A stretch of DNA of 64,000 bases from the NCBI RefSeq assembly GCF_001423965.1, contig NZ_LMPV01000006.1, forward strand, positions 310,001-374,000. Direction: 5' to 3'. The stretch's first letter is position 1. Each line of letters starts with the position of its first letter. The DNA comes from Exiguobacterium sp. Leaf196. GTDB lineage: Bacteria; Bacillota; Bacilli; Exiguobacteriales; Exiguobacteriaceae. The translations under genes and the position numbers were made by a program. Positions 9,054-20,302 of the stretch are shown here, piece by piece. The notes beneath the pieces are model-generated. The model made no database searches and was not told the origin of the DNA. It worked only from the letters and a program-made list of their open reading frames with translations.

Positions 9054-9838
9054 CAATCCTCTTGTGTTTGTACAAACGTCAATACATCTTCAACGAATGT
9101 CTGGCTCCCTGCTAATACACTCGTTTGCTCGAGAAACGACATCGGCTCTCCGGTAATCGTCCCGACACGTCCACCAAGCTCTTCAATCAATAATTGACCG
9201 GCTGCATAATCCCAAGGCATGTTACGCATCGTGATATATCCATCAACGCGTCCGGCAGCCGTCCATGCGAGTTCAAGGGAAGCTGCACCAATCGCTCGTA
9301 CACCTACTGCGTGTCGCACGAGCGGCGCAAGACGATCCGTGTTAATTCGACGGTTCGGCGTCACCCAAGTAGCATTCATACAGATGATCGCTTCCTTAAC
9401 GCTCCGTTCTGTCAGTTGAGGTAACCGAATACCGTTTTGATAAGCCCCTTGTCCTTTGATGACATGAAATAGCTCGTCAGCCATGACATCATAAACAAAT
9501 CCGTACCGTAGTTCCCCTTCCATCATGATCGCAATTGAGATGGCGAACATTCGCTTTTGACGGATGAAGTTCATCGTTCCGTCGATCGGATCAACGAACC
9601 AAATCGTACCTTCGAGTGTATCGGGTCGAGCGATGCGCCCCTCTTCACCATAAATATGATGATCCGGATAGCGATCTAGAATACCTTTAATCAATAAATC
9701 CTCGACGGCTTGATCAATCTCCGTCACTAAATCACTTTTTCCGGTTTTCTGTTCAATGTGATACGACACATCAATCTTTTCGCGAATGTATTTCCCTGCT
9801 CGCTTGATCAAGTCTATCGCATCCAACTCGATTTGCAT
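9053..9838 (-). CDS. suhB: Inositol monophosphatase family protein (YktC/SuhB-like)
   Basis: Mg-dependent phosphatase of the inositol monophosphatase/fructose-1,6-bisphosphatase superfamily, 261 residues. The metal-binding motifs are YGEEG (near residue 67), WFVDPIDGTMNF (near residue 80) and the C-terminal WDYAAGQLLIEELGG. Natural substrate unclear; family members act on inositol phosphates, NADP or 3'-phosphoadenosine compounds. GGAG lies nine bases before the ATG. Position next to yktA and speA matches yktC of B. subtilis, where it lies between speA-yktA and the yla genes. Confidence 0.92.
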   Translation of the reverse strand: MQIELDAIDLIKRAGKYIREKIDVSYHIEQKTGKSDLVTEIDQAVEDLLIKGILDRYPDHHIYGEEGRIARPDTLEGTIWFVDPIDGTMNFIRQKRMFAISIAIMMEGELRYGFVYDVMADELFHVIKGQGAYQNGIRLPQLTERSVKEAIICMNATWVTPNRRINTDRLAPLVRHAVGVRAIGAASLELAWTAAGRVDGYITMRNMPWDYAAGQLLIEELGGRVGTITGEPMSFLEQTSVLAGSQTFVEDVLTFVQTQED

Positions 9839-9883
9839 CTTCCTTCACTCCTTCATCATCGTTTCCAGCTTCTTCTATAGTAA

Positions 9884-9918
9884 CAAAAAAAGAAAACCAG
9901 CGAACGATTCGCTGGTTG
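9884..9918 (-). terminator. Terminator of the 62-residue gene
   Basis: Minus-strand stem AACCAGCGAA/TTCGCTGGTT followed by TTCTTTTTTT (plus coordinates about 9884-9917). Confidence 0.85.
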
Positions 9919-9962
9919 AAGTGGTGATATTTTATTATAAGGTAGAGAAAAGGACGTTGAAA

Positions 9963-10151
9963 TCAAGCTTCAAGACGTACCATCTCTTGACGATATTTTT
10001 CGAGGCGCTCTTTACTTGCACCAACAGCTTCTGCGTCACTTGCCACCATCGCATCATGTAATGTAGCAAGCTCATAGTCGATTTCGAGACGCAATACAGG
10101 AATGCGTTTTTCTGCATCTTTTCTCTTGTATGCTTCTATCACTTGTTTCAC
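9963..10151 (-). CDS. Small hypothetical protein, coiled-coil-like
   Basis: Charged, probably helical protein of 62 residues (KQVIEAYKRKDAEKRIPVLRLE ... KERLEKYRQEMVRLEA) that I do not recognise. AAGGAG lies ten bases before a GTG at 10151; another in-frame GTG at 10160 is too close to that site. The gene has its own terminator and an upstream gap of about 280 bases, so it seems to be a single-gene unit. Confidence 0.6.
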   Translation of the reverse strand: MKQVIEAYKRKDAEKRIPVLRLEIDYELATLHDAMVASDAEAVGASKERLEKYRQEMVRLEA

Positions 10152-10381
10152 AGTAACCACACTCCTTCGCGGGATAAACAGAAGTTTAATTTGTCAGACA
10201 ATTGCGACTTATCAGTGGATTGAATCAATAATAGTACGATTCAACTTAGATGTAAAGCATCTAATTTTAAAAAATACAGTTTCACATATTTGTAAGGATA
10301 ACGTCTTGTATGTAGTATATAGCCGCTTCCCTTCCACTTTAAACAAATGATGATCATTTTCCGCACATTTCCAGTCCGTAT

Positions 10382-10425
10382 AAAAGATAAGACTCCTATA
10401 CGATCGCATAGGAGTCTTATCTTTT
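10382..10425 (-). terminator. Strong bidirectional terminator after yktA
   Basis: Perfect 18-pair stem (10382-10399 with 10408-10425) with an 8-base loop ACGATCGC and TTTT on both sides. It directly follows the yktA stop. The rest of the gap 10161-10381 has no ORF or other structure I can support beyond promoter space for the gene at 10151. Confidence 0.9.
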
Positions 10426-10434
10426 ATGATGTCA

Positions 10435-10710
10435 TTATTTTTTCATGAGCACGATTGGATCTTCTTGGCGTTTTGCCTGTTGCATCGTCCGATAACTTGA
10501 GCAACCTGTCTCTTCCATATAAAACTGATCCCACTGTTTTTCCTCGGATTTCGAGGTGACGATTTGCTTAAATTCCCGATATGCCTCGAGCAAACGTTGT
10601 CGTTCTACACCTGATTCATACGCTTGTTCGACTAAATTGAAAAAGTCGATGACTTTAACAATTTCTTCCGTCGACCAATCGGAATTGAGCGGATAATTCA
10701 ATGCCATCAT
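10435..10710 (-). CDS. yktA: UPF0223 family protein YktA
   Basis: 91-residue soluble protein matching UPF0223: YPLNSDWSTEEIVKVIDFFNLVEQAYE...YREFKQIVTSKSEEKQWDQFYMEETGCSSYRTMQQAK. Function unknown. Two adjacent ATGs at 10710 and 10707 follow AGGAAGTGGGA; either would serve. Divergent from speA, as in the B. subtilis speA-yktA neighbourhood. Confidence 0.88.
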   Translation of the reverse strand: MMALNYPLNSDWSTEEIVKVIDFFNLVEQAYESGVERQRLLEAYREFKQIVTSKSEEKQWDQFYMEETGCSSYRTMQQAKRQEDPIVLMKK

Positions 10711-10840
10711 TCCCACTTCCTTTCTGCACTTTTCTATTTTACACGGAAAAGAAGCATAAAACAGTTGCAACCGTCCGAAAACTTGTTATAGTTAGCTTGT
10801 TTGATTGTATTTTTATTCGGTTTTAAGGGGGGGAAATCTG

Positions 10841-12328
10841 GTGCAAACAAAAAGCTTAACACAGCTCGATACACCTTTATTCGATGCGCTACTCGCGCAT
10901 GCGAAACGTCAACCAATTCAATTTCATATTCCCGGTCATAAAAATGGTCAAGGAATGGATCCAGCCTTTCGATCGTTCATCGGTCAGAATGCGCTCGATA
11001 TCGATTTAATCAATATCGCTCCCCTTGATGATCTTCATCATCCAAAGGCAATCATTAAGGAAGCTCATCAATTGGCAGCTCAAGCCTTCCATGCCGACGA
11101 AACGTTCTTTTCCGTACAAGGAACGTCAACCGCAATCATGGCAATGATCATGAGCGTCGTCGGACCTGATGATAAAATTCTCGTTCCTCGAAATGTTCAT
11201 AAATCGGTGATGTCAGCTATCGTTCTTTCTGGTGCGCACCCGATTTTCATTCATCCTGAATTCGATGAGACATTTGGTATCGCACACGGTATCACACCAA
11301 GCGCGGTAGAACGTGCCCTTGCACTTCATCCTGATACAAAGGCAGTGCTCGTCATCAACCCGACCTATTTCGGCGTTGCTGGCGACTTGGAGAGCATCGT
11401 CAAACTTTCCCATAGTAAGGGTATTCCGGTACTCGTCGACGAAGCACACGGCGTCCATATCGCCTTCCACGAAGATATGCCATTATCTGCAATGCAAGCA
11501 GGAGCTGATCTCGCAGCAACGAGTGTCCATAAACTCGGTGGATCACTCACTGGAAGCTCTGTTTTAAACGTTCGCCGGGGTCTTGTCTCTCCGGATAAGG
11601 TTCAAGCGGTACTCTCGATGTTGACGACGACTTCAACATCCTATCTACTGCTTGCTTCTCTTGACTGCGCACGGCGCCATCTTGCAATCAACGGTGAAGC
11701 GATGAATCGTCGGGCACTCGAACTCGCGACACGGATGCGTTTCGGATTAGCGAAGCTTCCTTATCTCGCCGTTTTCGGCGAATCCGATCTTCATTCAAGT
11801 GCGACGTTCGCTTTTGATCCAACGAAAGTGCTCGTTTCCGTTAAGGGACTTGGTATTTCTGGTCACCTTGTCGAAGAGTTTTTGCGTGAAGAACATCGGA
11901 TCGAAGTTGAACTTTCTGATTTAAATAATATCCTTGTCATCATCACTTCTGGTGACTCGGAAGAGACAATCGATGCATTCCTACATGCGATGTCTTTACT
12001 TGTTGCACGCTATCAGAATAATGGCGCTGAAACGATTGATCACTCAATCGTCCTTCCAGACATTCCAGCGCTCGCTCTCAGCCCACGTGATGCTTTCTAT
12101 GAAGAAACAGAGACAATTCCGTTAGTCGATGCGGTCGGACGGATTTCAGCTGAATTCATGATGGTGTATCCTCCTGGTATTCCCATCTTTATTCCTGGCG
12201 AAATGATCACGGCAGACAATCTTGCCTATATTAAAGAAAACATTGAAGCTGGTCTTCCGGTTCAAGGTCTTGAGGATCATTCGCTCGAGACGATCAAAGT
12301 CATTCAGCAATCGAATGCAATTCGGTGA
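10841..12328 (+). CDS. speA: Arginine/lysine/ornithine decarboxylase (SpeA-type)
   Basis: PLP-dependent fold-I decarboxylase of the Orn/Lys/Arg family, 495 residues, cytoplasmic. In B. subtilis the orthologue makes agmatine from arginine for polyamine synthesis. Motifs: PGHKNGQG near residue 36, FFSVQGTSTAIMAM, VDEAHGVHI and the PLP-lysine segment ATSVHKLGGSLTGSS; the C-terminal domain has YPPGIPIFIPGE. The start is GTG at 10841 after AAGGGGGGG; an upstream frame start at 10805 has no ribosome site. Arginine versus lysine specificity cannot be settled by eye. It sits divergent from yktA and ends in a perfect hairpin. Confidence 0.9.
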   Translation: MQTKSLTQLDTPLFDALLAHAKRQPIQFHIPGHKNGQGMDPAFRSFIGQNALDIDLINIAPLDDLHHPKAIIKEAHQLAAQAFHADETFFSVQGTSTAIMAMIMSVVGPDDKILVPRNVHKSVMSAIVLSGAHPIFIHPEFDETFGIAHGITPSAVERALALHPDTKAVLVINPTYFGVAGDLESIVKLSHSKGIPVLVDEAHGVHIAFHEDMPLSAMQAGADLAATSVHKLGGSLTGSSVLNVRRGLVSPDKVQAVLSMLTTTSTSYLLLASLDCARRHLAINGEAMNRRALELATRMRFGLAKLPYLAVFGESDLHSSATFAFDPTKVLVSVKGLGISGHLVEEFLREEHRIEVELSDLNNILVIITSGDSEETIDAFLHAMSLLVARYQNNGAETIDHSIVLPDIPALALSPRDAFYEETETIPLVDAVGRISAEFMMVYPPGIPIFIPGEMITADNLAYIKENIEAGLPVQGLEDHSLETIKVIQQSNAIR

Positions 12329-12337
12329 AGACAAAAC

Positions 12338-12377
12338 AAAGCAGTAATCCTTACTAGATGAGGATTACTGCTTTTTT
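12338..12377 (+). terminator. Terminator of speA
   Basis: Fourteen-pair stem (12338-12351 with 12361-12374) built on AGCAGTAATCCT, followed by TTTTTTA; usable by the convergent gene as well. Confidence 0.9.
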
Positions 12378-12389
12378 AATTGGATCGTT

Positions 12390-12695
12390 TCATTCTGCAT
12401 ATTCATCGTTTGGCGAACAAGGAATGAATGCCGCTAATGCTTCACCAATTAATGCAACATCCTCTTGCTCAATTGCAAAAGTACGAGCTAAAACTTCTCC
12501 ATTTAACACATCCTGTTGATCAAATAACGCTGACTGACCACCGGTTAAACTAACGACGAGTACTTTCCCAAAAAATTGTCCTGTACAGATGACAGCGAAA
12601 TCATAGCGAGCGAATGCGGTCGTCCAGCCTACAAAGCGAACCTTATCCATCTCTGATACGTAATACAGCTCCTCTAAGGCAGTCACGGATTCCAT
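12390..12695 (-). CDS. DUF3055/SAV0927-like small protein
   Basis: 101-residue soluble protein. The central pattern VRFVGWTTAFARYDFAVICTGQFFGKVLVVSLTGGQ fits my recollection of the Firmicute DUF3055 (SAV0927) family, of unknown function; a profile search would settle it. GGAGAGGGTGGACGCAT precedes the ATG at 12695; the longer frame to 12767 would run through the pdh terminator and is rejected. Its promoter must lie between the pdhD terminator and 12695. Confidence 0.65.
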   Translation of the reverse strand: MESVTALEELYYVSEMDKVRFVGWTTAFARYDFAVICTGQFFGKVLVVSLTGGQSALFDQQDVLNGEVLARTFAIEQEDVALIGEALAAFIPCSPNDEYAE

Positions 12696-12750
12696 ATGCG
12701 TCCACCCTCTCCATTTTTTATTCTTTTCCTTTTTTGAATCAAGACAAAAC

Positions 12751-12798
12751 AAAAAAAAACACCTCATACACGGTCGGCTCCCCGTGCATGAGGTGTTT
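12751..12798 (-). terminator. Terminator of the pdhABCD operon
   Basis: Seventeen-position stem with one mismatch (12757-12773 with 12782-12798), core ACACCTCAT, followed by nine T on the minus strand, immediately after pdhD. Confidence 0.92.
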
Positions 12799-12803
12799 CG
12801 GAA

Positions 12804-14216
12804 TTATTTAATGATATGGATCGGGCTACCGATTGCAACTTCAGCAGTTTCCATTGCGATTTCACCAAGTGATGGGTGCGCGTGGATTGTGAGTGCGATA
12901 TCTTCAGCTGTCATACCAGACTCGATTGCGAGTCCCATTTCAGCGATCATATCAGAAGCGCCTGTACCAGCGATTTGCGCGCCGATCAAGAGACCATCTG
13001 ATTTACGAGTAATCATTTTCAAGAAGCCGTCTGGCTCGTTGAGTGCAAGTGCACGACCATTCGCAGCGTAAGGGAATTTAGACGCGACATAGTCGAGTCC
13101 TTCTTCTTTCGCTTGTGCTTCCGTGTAACCGACTGTAGCGAGTTCTGGGTCTGTGAAGACGACCGCTGGAATCGCGCTGTAGTCGAGGTATGCAGGGTGT
13201 CCTGCAGCTGCTTCAGCAGCGATTTTAGCTTCGAATGAAGCTTTGTGCGCAAGTGGTGGTCCTGGAACGATATCACCGATTGCGTAAATGTTTTCGTTTG
13301 AAGTACGGCACTGATCGTCGATTTCAACAAGACCACGGTCGCTGACTTTGACTTCTGCCATTTCAAGACCAAGATCACTTGTGTTCGGACGACGACCAAC
13401 AGTGACGAGGACGTAGTCCGCTTCAACTGTTTGTGCTTCACCGTTGACTTCGAATGTTACTTTAACACCATCTTCTGACTCTTCCACACTTTGTGCAAGT
13501 GCTTCGTTGTGGATCGTGATGTTACCTTTTTGTTTGAGCTTTTTCTTGACTACTTGTGTCATAGCAGGCTCGAAACCAGAAAGGATGTCTTTTGTTCCTT
13601 CAAGAATGACGACTTCTGTATCGAAGTTCGCATACGCTGTACCAAGCTCCATCCCGATGTATCCGCCACCGATGACGATGAGTTTTTTCGGGATTTCAGG
13701 AAGGTTCAATGCGCCTGTTGAAGAAAGAACGCGTTTTGACCATTTGAAAGCTGGAAGTTCGATTGGAGTCGAACCAGTCGCGATGATACATTTCTTGAAT
13801 TTGTAAGGAGTCGAAGAATCTTCGTTGATGATACGAACTGTATCTTCTGATTGGAAGTAAGCTTCCCCAACGACAGTCTCGACTTTGTTGCCTTTAAGAA
13901 GACCACTAACGCCGCCAGTCAATTTGTTGACGACAGATTGTTTCCAAGATTGAACTTTCGAGAAATCGACAGTTGCATTCTCAGAAGTGATCCCCATATC
14001 GCTTGAACCTTTAGCGTGCTGGAAGTTATGTCCTGCAGTGATCAAGGCTTTTGATGGGATACATCCTACGTTTAAGCAGACACCGCCGACGTTTTCACGT
14101 TCAACGATTGTTACTTTCATACCAAGTTGCGCGCCGCGGATTGCAGCAACATAACCACCAGGGCCAGCCCCGATTACGAGTAAATCTGTTTCTTGTGCGA
14201 ATTCACCTACTACCAT
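12804..14216 (-). CDS. pdhD: Dihydrolipoyl dehydrogenase (E3)
   Basis: FAD-dependent E3 subunit that reoxidises dihydrolipoamide with NAD+ in the pyruvate dehydrogenase complex, and often serves the 2-oxoglutarate complex too. 470 residues: FAD Rossmann motif [12 protein letters not shown] near residue 14, the redox disulfide in [13 protein letters not shown] (Cys47-Cys52), the NAD motif [12 protein letters not shown], and the C-terminal catalytic His-Glu segment [22 protein letters not shown] precedes the ATG, three bases after pdhC. Confidence 0.97.
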   Translation of the reverse strand: MVVGEFAQETDLLVIGAGPGGYVAAIRGAQLGMKVTIVERENVGGVCLNVGCIPSKALITAGHNFQHAKGSSDMGITSENATVDFSKVQSWKQSVVNKLTGGVSGLLKGNKVETVVGEAYFQSEDTVRIINEDSSTPYKFKKCIIATGSTPIELPAFKWSKRVLSSTGALNLPEIPKKLIVIGGGYIGMELGTAYANFDTEVVILEGTKDILSGFEPAMTQVVKKKLKQKGNITIHNEALAQSVEESEDGVKVTFEVNGEAQTVEADYVLVTVGRRPNTSDLGLEMAEVKVSDRGLVEIDDQCRTSNENIYAIGDIVPGPPLAHKASFEAKIAAEAAAGHPAYLDYSAIPAVVFTDPELATVGYTEAQAKEEGLDYVASKFPYAANGRALALNEPDGFLKMITRKSDGLLIGAQIAGTGASDMIAEMGLAIESGMTAEDIALTIHAHPSLGEIAMETAEVAIGSPIHIIK

Positions 14217-14219
14217 TGC

Positions 14220-15506
14220 TTATCCCTCCATGATGAGAAGTTGTGGGTCGTTCAATAGGCGTTTAACTAAGTTAAGCGCGTTTTGTGCAGTTGCACCATC
14301 GATGAGACGGTGGTCGAAGCTGAATGAAAGTGCAAGAACTGGTGCAGCAACGATTTCGCCGTTTTTGACGACCGCTTTTTCAGCGATACGGCCGATACCG
14401 AGGATTGCAACTTCTGGGTGGTTGATGACTGGTGTGAACCATTGACCGCCAGCAGAACCGATGTTAGTGATCGTGATTGATCCGCCTTTCATCTCGTCGC
14501 CAGAAAGTTTTCCGTCACGTGCTTTACCAGCAAGGTCATTGATGTTGTCAGCAAGTGCGAAGATCGATTTACGATCTGCATCTTTGACGACTGGTACGAC
14601 AAGACCGTTGTCTGTATCAGCAGCGATACCGATGTTGAAGTAGTTTTTGTAGACGATTTCTTCGTTTACATCGTCGATTGATGCGTTGATTGCCGGGTAT
14701 TTTTTAGCAGCAGCAGTCAATGCTTTTACGACGAACGGAAGGTAAGTCAATTTCGTACCTTGAGCAGCCGCAACTTCTTTGAAGTTTTTACGGAGTGCAA
14801 CGAGGTTCGTAACATCCACTTCGTCCATGAGTGTTACGTGTGGAGCTGTATGTTTCGAGTTAACCATTGCTTTCGAAATCGCTTTACGGATTCCTTTGAT
14901 TTTCTCGCGTGTTTCAAGTTCAGGTTGAGCAGCAACGTATGGCTTCACTTCTGTTTTTGGTGCAGAAGCAGCTGGTGCTTTTTCTTCAGTTGCTGGTGCA
15001 TCAGAAGTTTGTCCACCGTTTGCGAATGCATCGATGTCTTCTTTAACGACACGACCGTTGTCTCCAGAACCTTGGACTTCACGGATGTCGACACCTTTTT
15101 CACGTGCATATTTACGGACAGATGGCATCGCGATGACGCGTTCTGATTTATGGATTTGAACCTCGTTTGGTTTGTCTTCCACTTTTTGATCCGTATCTTG
15201 AACGTCTTTCGCATTTTCTTCAGCTTTTGGTTGCTCTGCTTCTTCAGAAGGAGCAGAACCTTCGCCTTCGACTTCGAAAGTGATGAGGACGTCGCCAACG
15301 ACAGCTACGACACCTTCGTCAACTTTTACTTCTTTAACAGTACCATCAACTGGCGATGGAATTTCAACGACTGCTTTATCGTTTTGTACTTCAAGAAGAA
15401 CATCATCTTCTTTGACAGTGTCGCCCGCTTTTACGAACCACTTTACGATTTCACCTTCATGAATACCCTCACCGATATCCGGCAATTTGAATTCAAATAA
15501 ACCCAT
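14220..15506 (-). CDS. pdhC: Dihydrolipoamide acetyltransferase (E2)
   Basis: Core scaffold and acetyltransferase of pyruvate dehydrogenase. 428 residues: one lipoyl domain with the lipoate lysine at K44 ([11 protein letters not shown]), an acidic Ala/Pro/Glu linker, the peripheral E1/E3-binding domain ([15 protein letters not shown]...[13 protein letters not shown]), a second flexible linker, and the catalytic domain ending with the active-site motif [28 protein letters not shown] precedes the ATG. It is separated from pdhB by 101 bases that contain a terminator-like hairpin, unlike the tight pdhA-pdhB and pdhC-pdhD joints. Confidence 0.97.
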   Translation of the reverse strand: MGLFEFKLPDIGEGIHEGEIVKWFVKAGDTVKEDDVLLEVQNDKAVVEIPSPVDGTVKEVKVDEGVVAVVGDVLITFEVEGEGSAPSEEAEQPKAEENAKDVQDTDQKVEDKPNEVQIHKSERVIAMPSVRKYAREKGVDIREVQGSGDNGRVVKEDIDAFANGGQTSDAPATEEKAPAASAPKTEVKPYVAAQPELETREKIKGIRKAISKAMVNSKHTAPHVTLMDEVDVTNLVALRKNFKEVAAAQGTKLTYLPFVVKALTAAAKKYPAINASIDDVNEEIVYKNYFNIGIAADTDNGLVVPVVKDADRKSIFALADNINDLAGKARDGKLSGDEMKGGSITITNIGSAGGQWFTPVINHPEVAILGIGRIAEKAVVKNGEIVAAPVLALSFSFDHRLIDGATAQNALNLVKRLLNDPQLLIMEG

Positions 15507-15553
15507 TTGAATATGCCTCCTTTTAGTTCACTCTTCTAGTCGATTGTTATCTG

Positions 15554-15600
15554 TAAAAACGGAAGCAAGGAGAGAATGTACCCCTCTCCTTATTTTCCGA
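15554..15600 (-). terminator. Internal terminator or attenuator between pdhB and pdhC
   Basis: Minus-strand hairpin: AAGGAGAG/CTCTCCTT (15584-15591 with 15567-15574), extended by CGGAA/TTCCG across a small internal loop, then TTTTTACA. It lies 4 bases past the pdhB stop. It probably reduces read-through into pdhCD or separates two transcripts. Confidence 0.7.
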
Positions 15601-15607
15601 AATGCTC

Positions 15608-16585
15608 TTAGAAATTGTAGACAGTCTTGACTTTCTCGACGATATCTTTGTGATCCGGGATCCAGACGTCTTCACCTTGTGCGAATGGGAAGATCGTATC
15701 TGGAGCAGCAACACGAAGAATCGGTGCTTCGAGGTCAAGGATTGCACGTTCTTGGATTTCAGTTGCAACCATTGCAGCGATACCCGCTTGTTTTTGTGCT
15801 TCTTGAACGACGACGACACGGTTTGTTTTCTTGACAGAAGCAAGAATCGTATCGATATCGATCGGGCTGATCGTCATCAAGTCGATGATTTCGACGCTGA
15901 TGTTTTCTTTTTCGAGCTCTTCTGCTGCTTTAAGTGAAGCGTGCACCATCGCACCGTAAGTGACGATTGTTACATCTGTACCTTCACGTTTTACATCAGC
16001 TTTTCCGAGTTCGATCGTGTAATCGCCCTCTGGCACTTCACCGCGGAATGAACGGTAGAGTTTCATGTGCTCGAGGAATACGACTGGGTCGTTATCACGG
16101 ATTGACGCGATCAAGAGACCTTTTGCATCGTATGGTGTTGAAGGAATGACAACTTTAAGTCCTGGTGACTGAGCCATGAGTCCTTCGAGGTTATCTGCGT
16201 GAAGTTCCGGTGTTTTAACACCGCCACCGAATGGTGAACGGATTGTTACAGGTGCATTGTATGTGCCACCTGAACGGTAACGGAGACGCGCGAGTTGTGC
16301 TGCAACTGAATCGAATACTTCGAATACGAATCCGAAGAATTGGATTTCCATGATTGGACGGAATCCTGTCAGACTGAATCCGACAGCAAGACCACCAATA
16401 CCTGATTCCGCAAGTGGTGTATCGAAGACACGGTCTTCGCCGAGCTCATCTTGAAGACCTTCCGTCGCACGGAATACCCCACCGTTTTTACCGACGTCTT
16501 CACCGAACAAGAGAACTTGTTCGTCGCGTTTCATCTCGACGCGCATTGCGTCAGTGATCGCTTGGATCATCGTCATTTGTGCCAT
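15608..16585 (-). CDS. pdhB: Pyruvate dehydrogenase E1 component, beta subunit
   Basis: Beta subunit of the thiamine-diphosphate-dependent E1 heterotetramer that decarboxylates pyruvate. 325 residues, the usual length. Motifs: [18 protein letters not shown] near residue 25, the transketolase-type pyrimidine-binding segment with [17 protein letters not shown], and [24 protein letters not shown] upstream of the ATG; three bases separate it from pdhA. Same fold as the 2-oxoisovalerate E1 beta, but the full pdhABCD context fixes the assignment. Confidence 0.96.
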   Translation of the reverse strand: MAQMTMIQAITDAMRVEMKRDEQVLLFGEDVGKNGGVFRATEGLQDELGEDRVFDTPLAESGIGGLAVGFSLTGFRPIMEIQFFGFVFEVFDSVAAQLARLRYRSGGTYNAPVTIRSPFGGGVKTPELHADNLEGLMAQSPGLKVVIPSTPYDAKGLLIASIRDNDPVVFLEHMKLYRSFRGEVPEGDYTIELGKADVKREGTDVTIVTYGAMVHASLKAAEELEKENISVEIIDLMTISPIDIDTILASVKKTNRVVVVQEAQKQAGIAAMVATEIQERAILDLEAPILRVAAPDTIFPFAQGEDVWIPDHKDIVEKVKTVYNF

Positions 16586-16588
16586 GGG

Positions 16589-17680
<1,092 letters not shown>

Positions 17681-17827
17681 TCATCCTTTCACTGCGTTCA
17701 GCGAAATATTCCTCTGACTGATTTGCCCACATGACAATAGTGTCCAAAAAACGAAGTCCCGTGTGACTATCCTTTGAACATGTGTCTGTGTACCTATTCA
17801 GTTGAGTAAACTGTATTATCATGAATC

Positions 17828-17889
17828 GACACGTTATAGTGTCTTGTTCATTACGTTACAAGTATAAATCTGTAACACCTTAAAATCAA
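17828..17889 (-). promoter_or_regulatory. pdhA promoter with two operator-like dyads
   Basis: On the minus strand: -35 TTGATT (17889-17884), 17-base spacer, -10 TATACT (17866-17861). A dyad GTTACA-N10-TGTAAC (17855-17876) brackets the -10. A second dyad, GACAC-N6-GTGTC (17828-17843), lies just past the predicted transcript start near 17854. I do not recognise a regulator for either. The remaining parts of the gap 17672-18048 hold a leader of about 180 bases and, for def on the other strand, an extended -10 TGCTATACT at 18014-18022. Confidence 0.55.
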
Positions 17890-18048
17890 AGGAAATGTTT
17901 TATTTTTTTCGCGTTTCATATTGTGAATTCAATCACAAAACTAGAATATTCCATCTTCTGTATCATTCGATATTTTCCTACTGTGTTAGTTGTCATCATT
18001 CCCCACTTTCCTATGCTATACTTTTTGTAGACGAAAGGAGTGTTGTTC

Positions 18049-18588
18049 ATGATCACCATGAATGAAATCGTACGCGAAGACGTTCCTGCTCTTCACGAAC
18101 GGTCAGTAGAAGTGACCTTCCCTCTCAGCGATGAGGATAAGGAAACGATGCGACTCATGCGCGAGTTCCTCGCCAACAGTCAAGATGATGAAATTGCGAA
18201 GAAATACGATTTACGAAGCGGCATTGGACTTGCAGCACCACAAATCGGTGTCAACAAGCGCATGTTCGCAATCCGCTTACCGGATGGTGATGATTTGCTG
18301 GAATTTGGTATCTATAATCCAAAAATCATCAGTCATTCCGTCGAGCAGACGTATTTAACGGGCGGCGAAGGATGTCTGTCCGTCGACCGTGAAGTCGAAG
18401 GACATGTACCGCGCTATATGCGTATTACCCTAACTGGCATCGATCATAACGGAAATCCTGTAAAATTACGTTTAAAAGGTATGAAAGCAATCGTCTGTCA
18501 ACACGAATATGATCATTTGGATGGTGTCATGTTCTATGATCGGATCGATAAAAAAGAACCATTCAAGGAATATGGTCCTGCCACATAA
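18049..18588 (+). CDS. def: Peptide deformylase
   Basis: Removes the N-formyl group from nascent proteins; metal (Fe2+) enzyme. 179 residues with all three motifs: GIGLAAPQ near residue 57, EGCLSVD (metal Cys) and QHEYDHLDG (metal His pair). Start: ATG at 18049, eight bases after AAAGGAG, giving [11 protein letters not shown] as in the B. subtilis DefB/YkrB start; an in-frame GTG at 18040 overlaps the ribosome site. Divergent from pdhA and convergent with rnjA, as in the ykrB-rnjA region of Bacillus. Confidence 0.96.
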   Translation: MITMNEIVREDVPALHERSVEVTFPLSDEDKETMRLMREFLANSQDDEIAKKYDLRSGIGLAAPQIGVNKRMFAIRLPDGDDLLEFGIYNPKIISHSVEQTYLTGGEGCLSVDREVEGHVPRYMRITLTGIDHNGNPVKLRLKGMKAIVCQHEYDHLDGVMFYDRIDKKEPFKEYGPAT

Positions 18589-18592
18589 TACA

Positions 18593-18631
18593 AAAATCCT
18601 CGTTTCCGTTTCCGGAAACGAGGATTTTTTC
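18593..18631 (+). terminator. Terminator of def
   Basis: Fourteen-pair stem AAATCCTCGTTTCC with its complement, short GTTTCC loop, then a T6 run. It lies between the convergent def and rnjA genes. Confidence 0.9.
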
Positions 18632-18634
18632 GAA

Positions 18635-20302
18635 TCAGACTTCCATGATGATCGGCATGACCATCGGATGACGTTGTGTTTTTTCAGTTAAATACGGTGT
18701 GAGCGTATCATTGATGACTTGTTTGATGTCCGTCCATTTCGTGTTACGGTTCGCAAGCGATTGATCAAGCGAACGCTTAAGTAGACGTTCAGCATCTTTA
18801 ATCAAATTACCTGACTCACGCATGTAGACGAAACCACGCGAGATGATATCCGGTCCTGAGACGAGACGATTCGTTTTAGAGTCAAGCGTCACGACAACGA
18901 CGACAAGTCCCTCTTCTGAGAGAATACGGCGGTCTCGTAAGACGATGTTACCGATATCACCGATTCCTTTTCCATCGACATAAACGGCATTCGCTTGAAT
19001 CTTCCCAGTGATAGCGGCTGCATTCGCATCTAATGCCAGTACTTCACCGTTATCCATGACGAAGCAGTTCTCTTCCGGTACACCAGCATCCATCGCAAGC
19101 GACATATGCTTCTTCAGCATCCGGTATTCCCCGTGAATCGGCATGAAGTATTTCGGATTCAATAGACGTAACATGAGCAACTGCTCTTGTTGACTACCGT
19201 GACCTGATGTATGGATATCATTCAGTTTACCGTACATGACATCTGCGCCAGCTTTATATAGCTGATTGATCGTCTTTCCGACAGAAACGACGTTTCCTGG
19301 GATTGGTGACGAAGAGAAGATGACGAGATCATCTGGAATGATTGAAATTTGACGGTGTGTTCCGTTTGCGATACGGCTAAGGGCCGCCATCGGTTCTCCT
19401 TGTGAACCGGTACAAAGGATCGTCAACTCGTTTGATTTATAACGCTTCATCTCGTTCGGCTCGATGATCGTACCCTTCGGTGCCTTGATGAAGTCAAGTT
19501 CTTGACCAATCATCATGACCTTATCCATGCTACGTCCGAAAACGACGATTTTTCGTCCTGCTTCAACAGAAGCATTGACGACTTGTTGGAGACGATAGAT
19601 GTTCGATGCGAATGTCGCGAAAATGATTCGTCCTTCCGCCTTACGGAAGATGTCTGAAATCGTTTCCCCAACGACACGTTCGCTCATCGTAAAACCTTCC
19701 ACTTCAGCGTTCGTAGAATCCGATAAGAGGCACAAGACGCCTTCCTTACCAAGTTCAGCCATTTTCGCTAAATCAGCAGGTTCTCCGACCGGTGTGAAAT
19801 CGAACTTAAAGTCCCCTGTATGCACGATATTGCCTTGTGGTGTCTTGACGACGACACCGAACGAGTTCGGAATCGAGTGTGTCGTACGGAAGAACGAGAT
19901 ACTCGTCTTCCGAAACTTGATGATCGAATCTTCATCGATTTCATGAAGTTCTGCATTCCGAAGCAAACCGTGTTCTTCTAGTTTGACTTTAATGAGACCC
20001 ATTGCAATTTTTCCAGCGTAAATCGGTAAGTTTACTTGTTTAAGCAAGAAAGGAAGACCGCCAATATGGTCTTCGTGACCGTGCGTGATGAAGACCCCTT
20101 TGACCTTATCTTTGTTCTTGATCAAATAAGTGTAGTCCGGAATGACATAGTCGATCCCGAGTAATTCATCCTCAGGGAACATGACACCCGCGTCGATGAC
20201 GATGATTTCATCTTGGAATTGAACGACATACGTGTTCTTTCCGATTTCCCCGAGTCCACCGAGTGCGAAGACGGCGGCTTGATGGTTTTTGACGAACTTC
20301 AT
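18635..20302 (-). CDS. rnjA: Ribonuclease J1
   Basis: Essential 5'-3' exonuclease/endonuclease for mRNA decay and rRNA maturation. 555 residues; metallo-beta-lactamase/beta-CASP fold with the zinc motif HGHEDHIGG at residues 74-82, HTGDFKFD, the beta-CASP segment [13 protein letters not shown], and [19 protein letters not shown]. The last region is the RNase J C-terminal domain. The ATG overlaps the stop of rpoY (ATGA), a translational coupling typical of this pair in Bacillales. Confidence 0.97.
   Translation of the reverse strand: MKFVKNHQAAVFALGGLGEIGKNTYVVQFQDEIIVIDAGVMFPEDELLGIDYVIPDYTYLIKNKDKVKGVFITHGHEDHIGGLPFLLKQVNLPIYAGKIAMGLIKVKLEEHGLLRNAELHEIDEDSIIKFRKTSISFFRTTHSIPNSFGVVVKTPQGNIVHTGDFKFDFTPVGEPADLAKMAELGKEGVLCLLSDSTNAEVEGFTMSERVVGETISDIFRKAEGRIIFATFASNIYRLQQVVNASVEAGRKIVVFGRSMDKVMMIGQELDFIKAPKGTIIEPNEMKRYKSNELTILCTGSQGEPMAALSRIANGTHRQISIIPDDLVIFSSSPIPGNVVSVGKTINQLYKAGADVMYGKLNDIHTSGHGSQQEQLLMLRLLNPKYFMPIHGEYRMLKKHMSLAMDAGVPEENCFVMDNGEVLALDANAAAITGKIQANAVYVDGKGIGDIGNIVLRDRRILSEEGLVVVVVTLDSKTNRLVSGPDIISRGFVYMRESGNLIKDAERLLKRSLDQSLANRNTKWTDIKQVINDTLTPYLTEKTQRHPMVMPIIMEV

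Noticed and set aside
12390-12767. Longer 125-residue version of the DUF3055-like gene
   Set aside because: The extra N-terminus would be translated from the pdhD terminator hairpin region; the 12695 start has a good ribosome site.
14760-15146. 128-residue plus-strand frame opposite pdhC
   Set aside because: Cysteine/phenylalanine-rich shadow of the pdhC lipoyl and linker region.
18509-18691. 60-residue plus-strand frame at the def end
   Set aside because: Reads through the def terminator and into rnjA antisense; not a gene.
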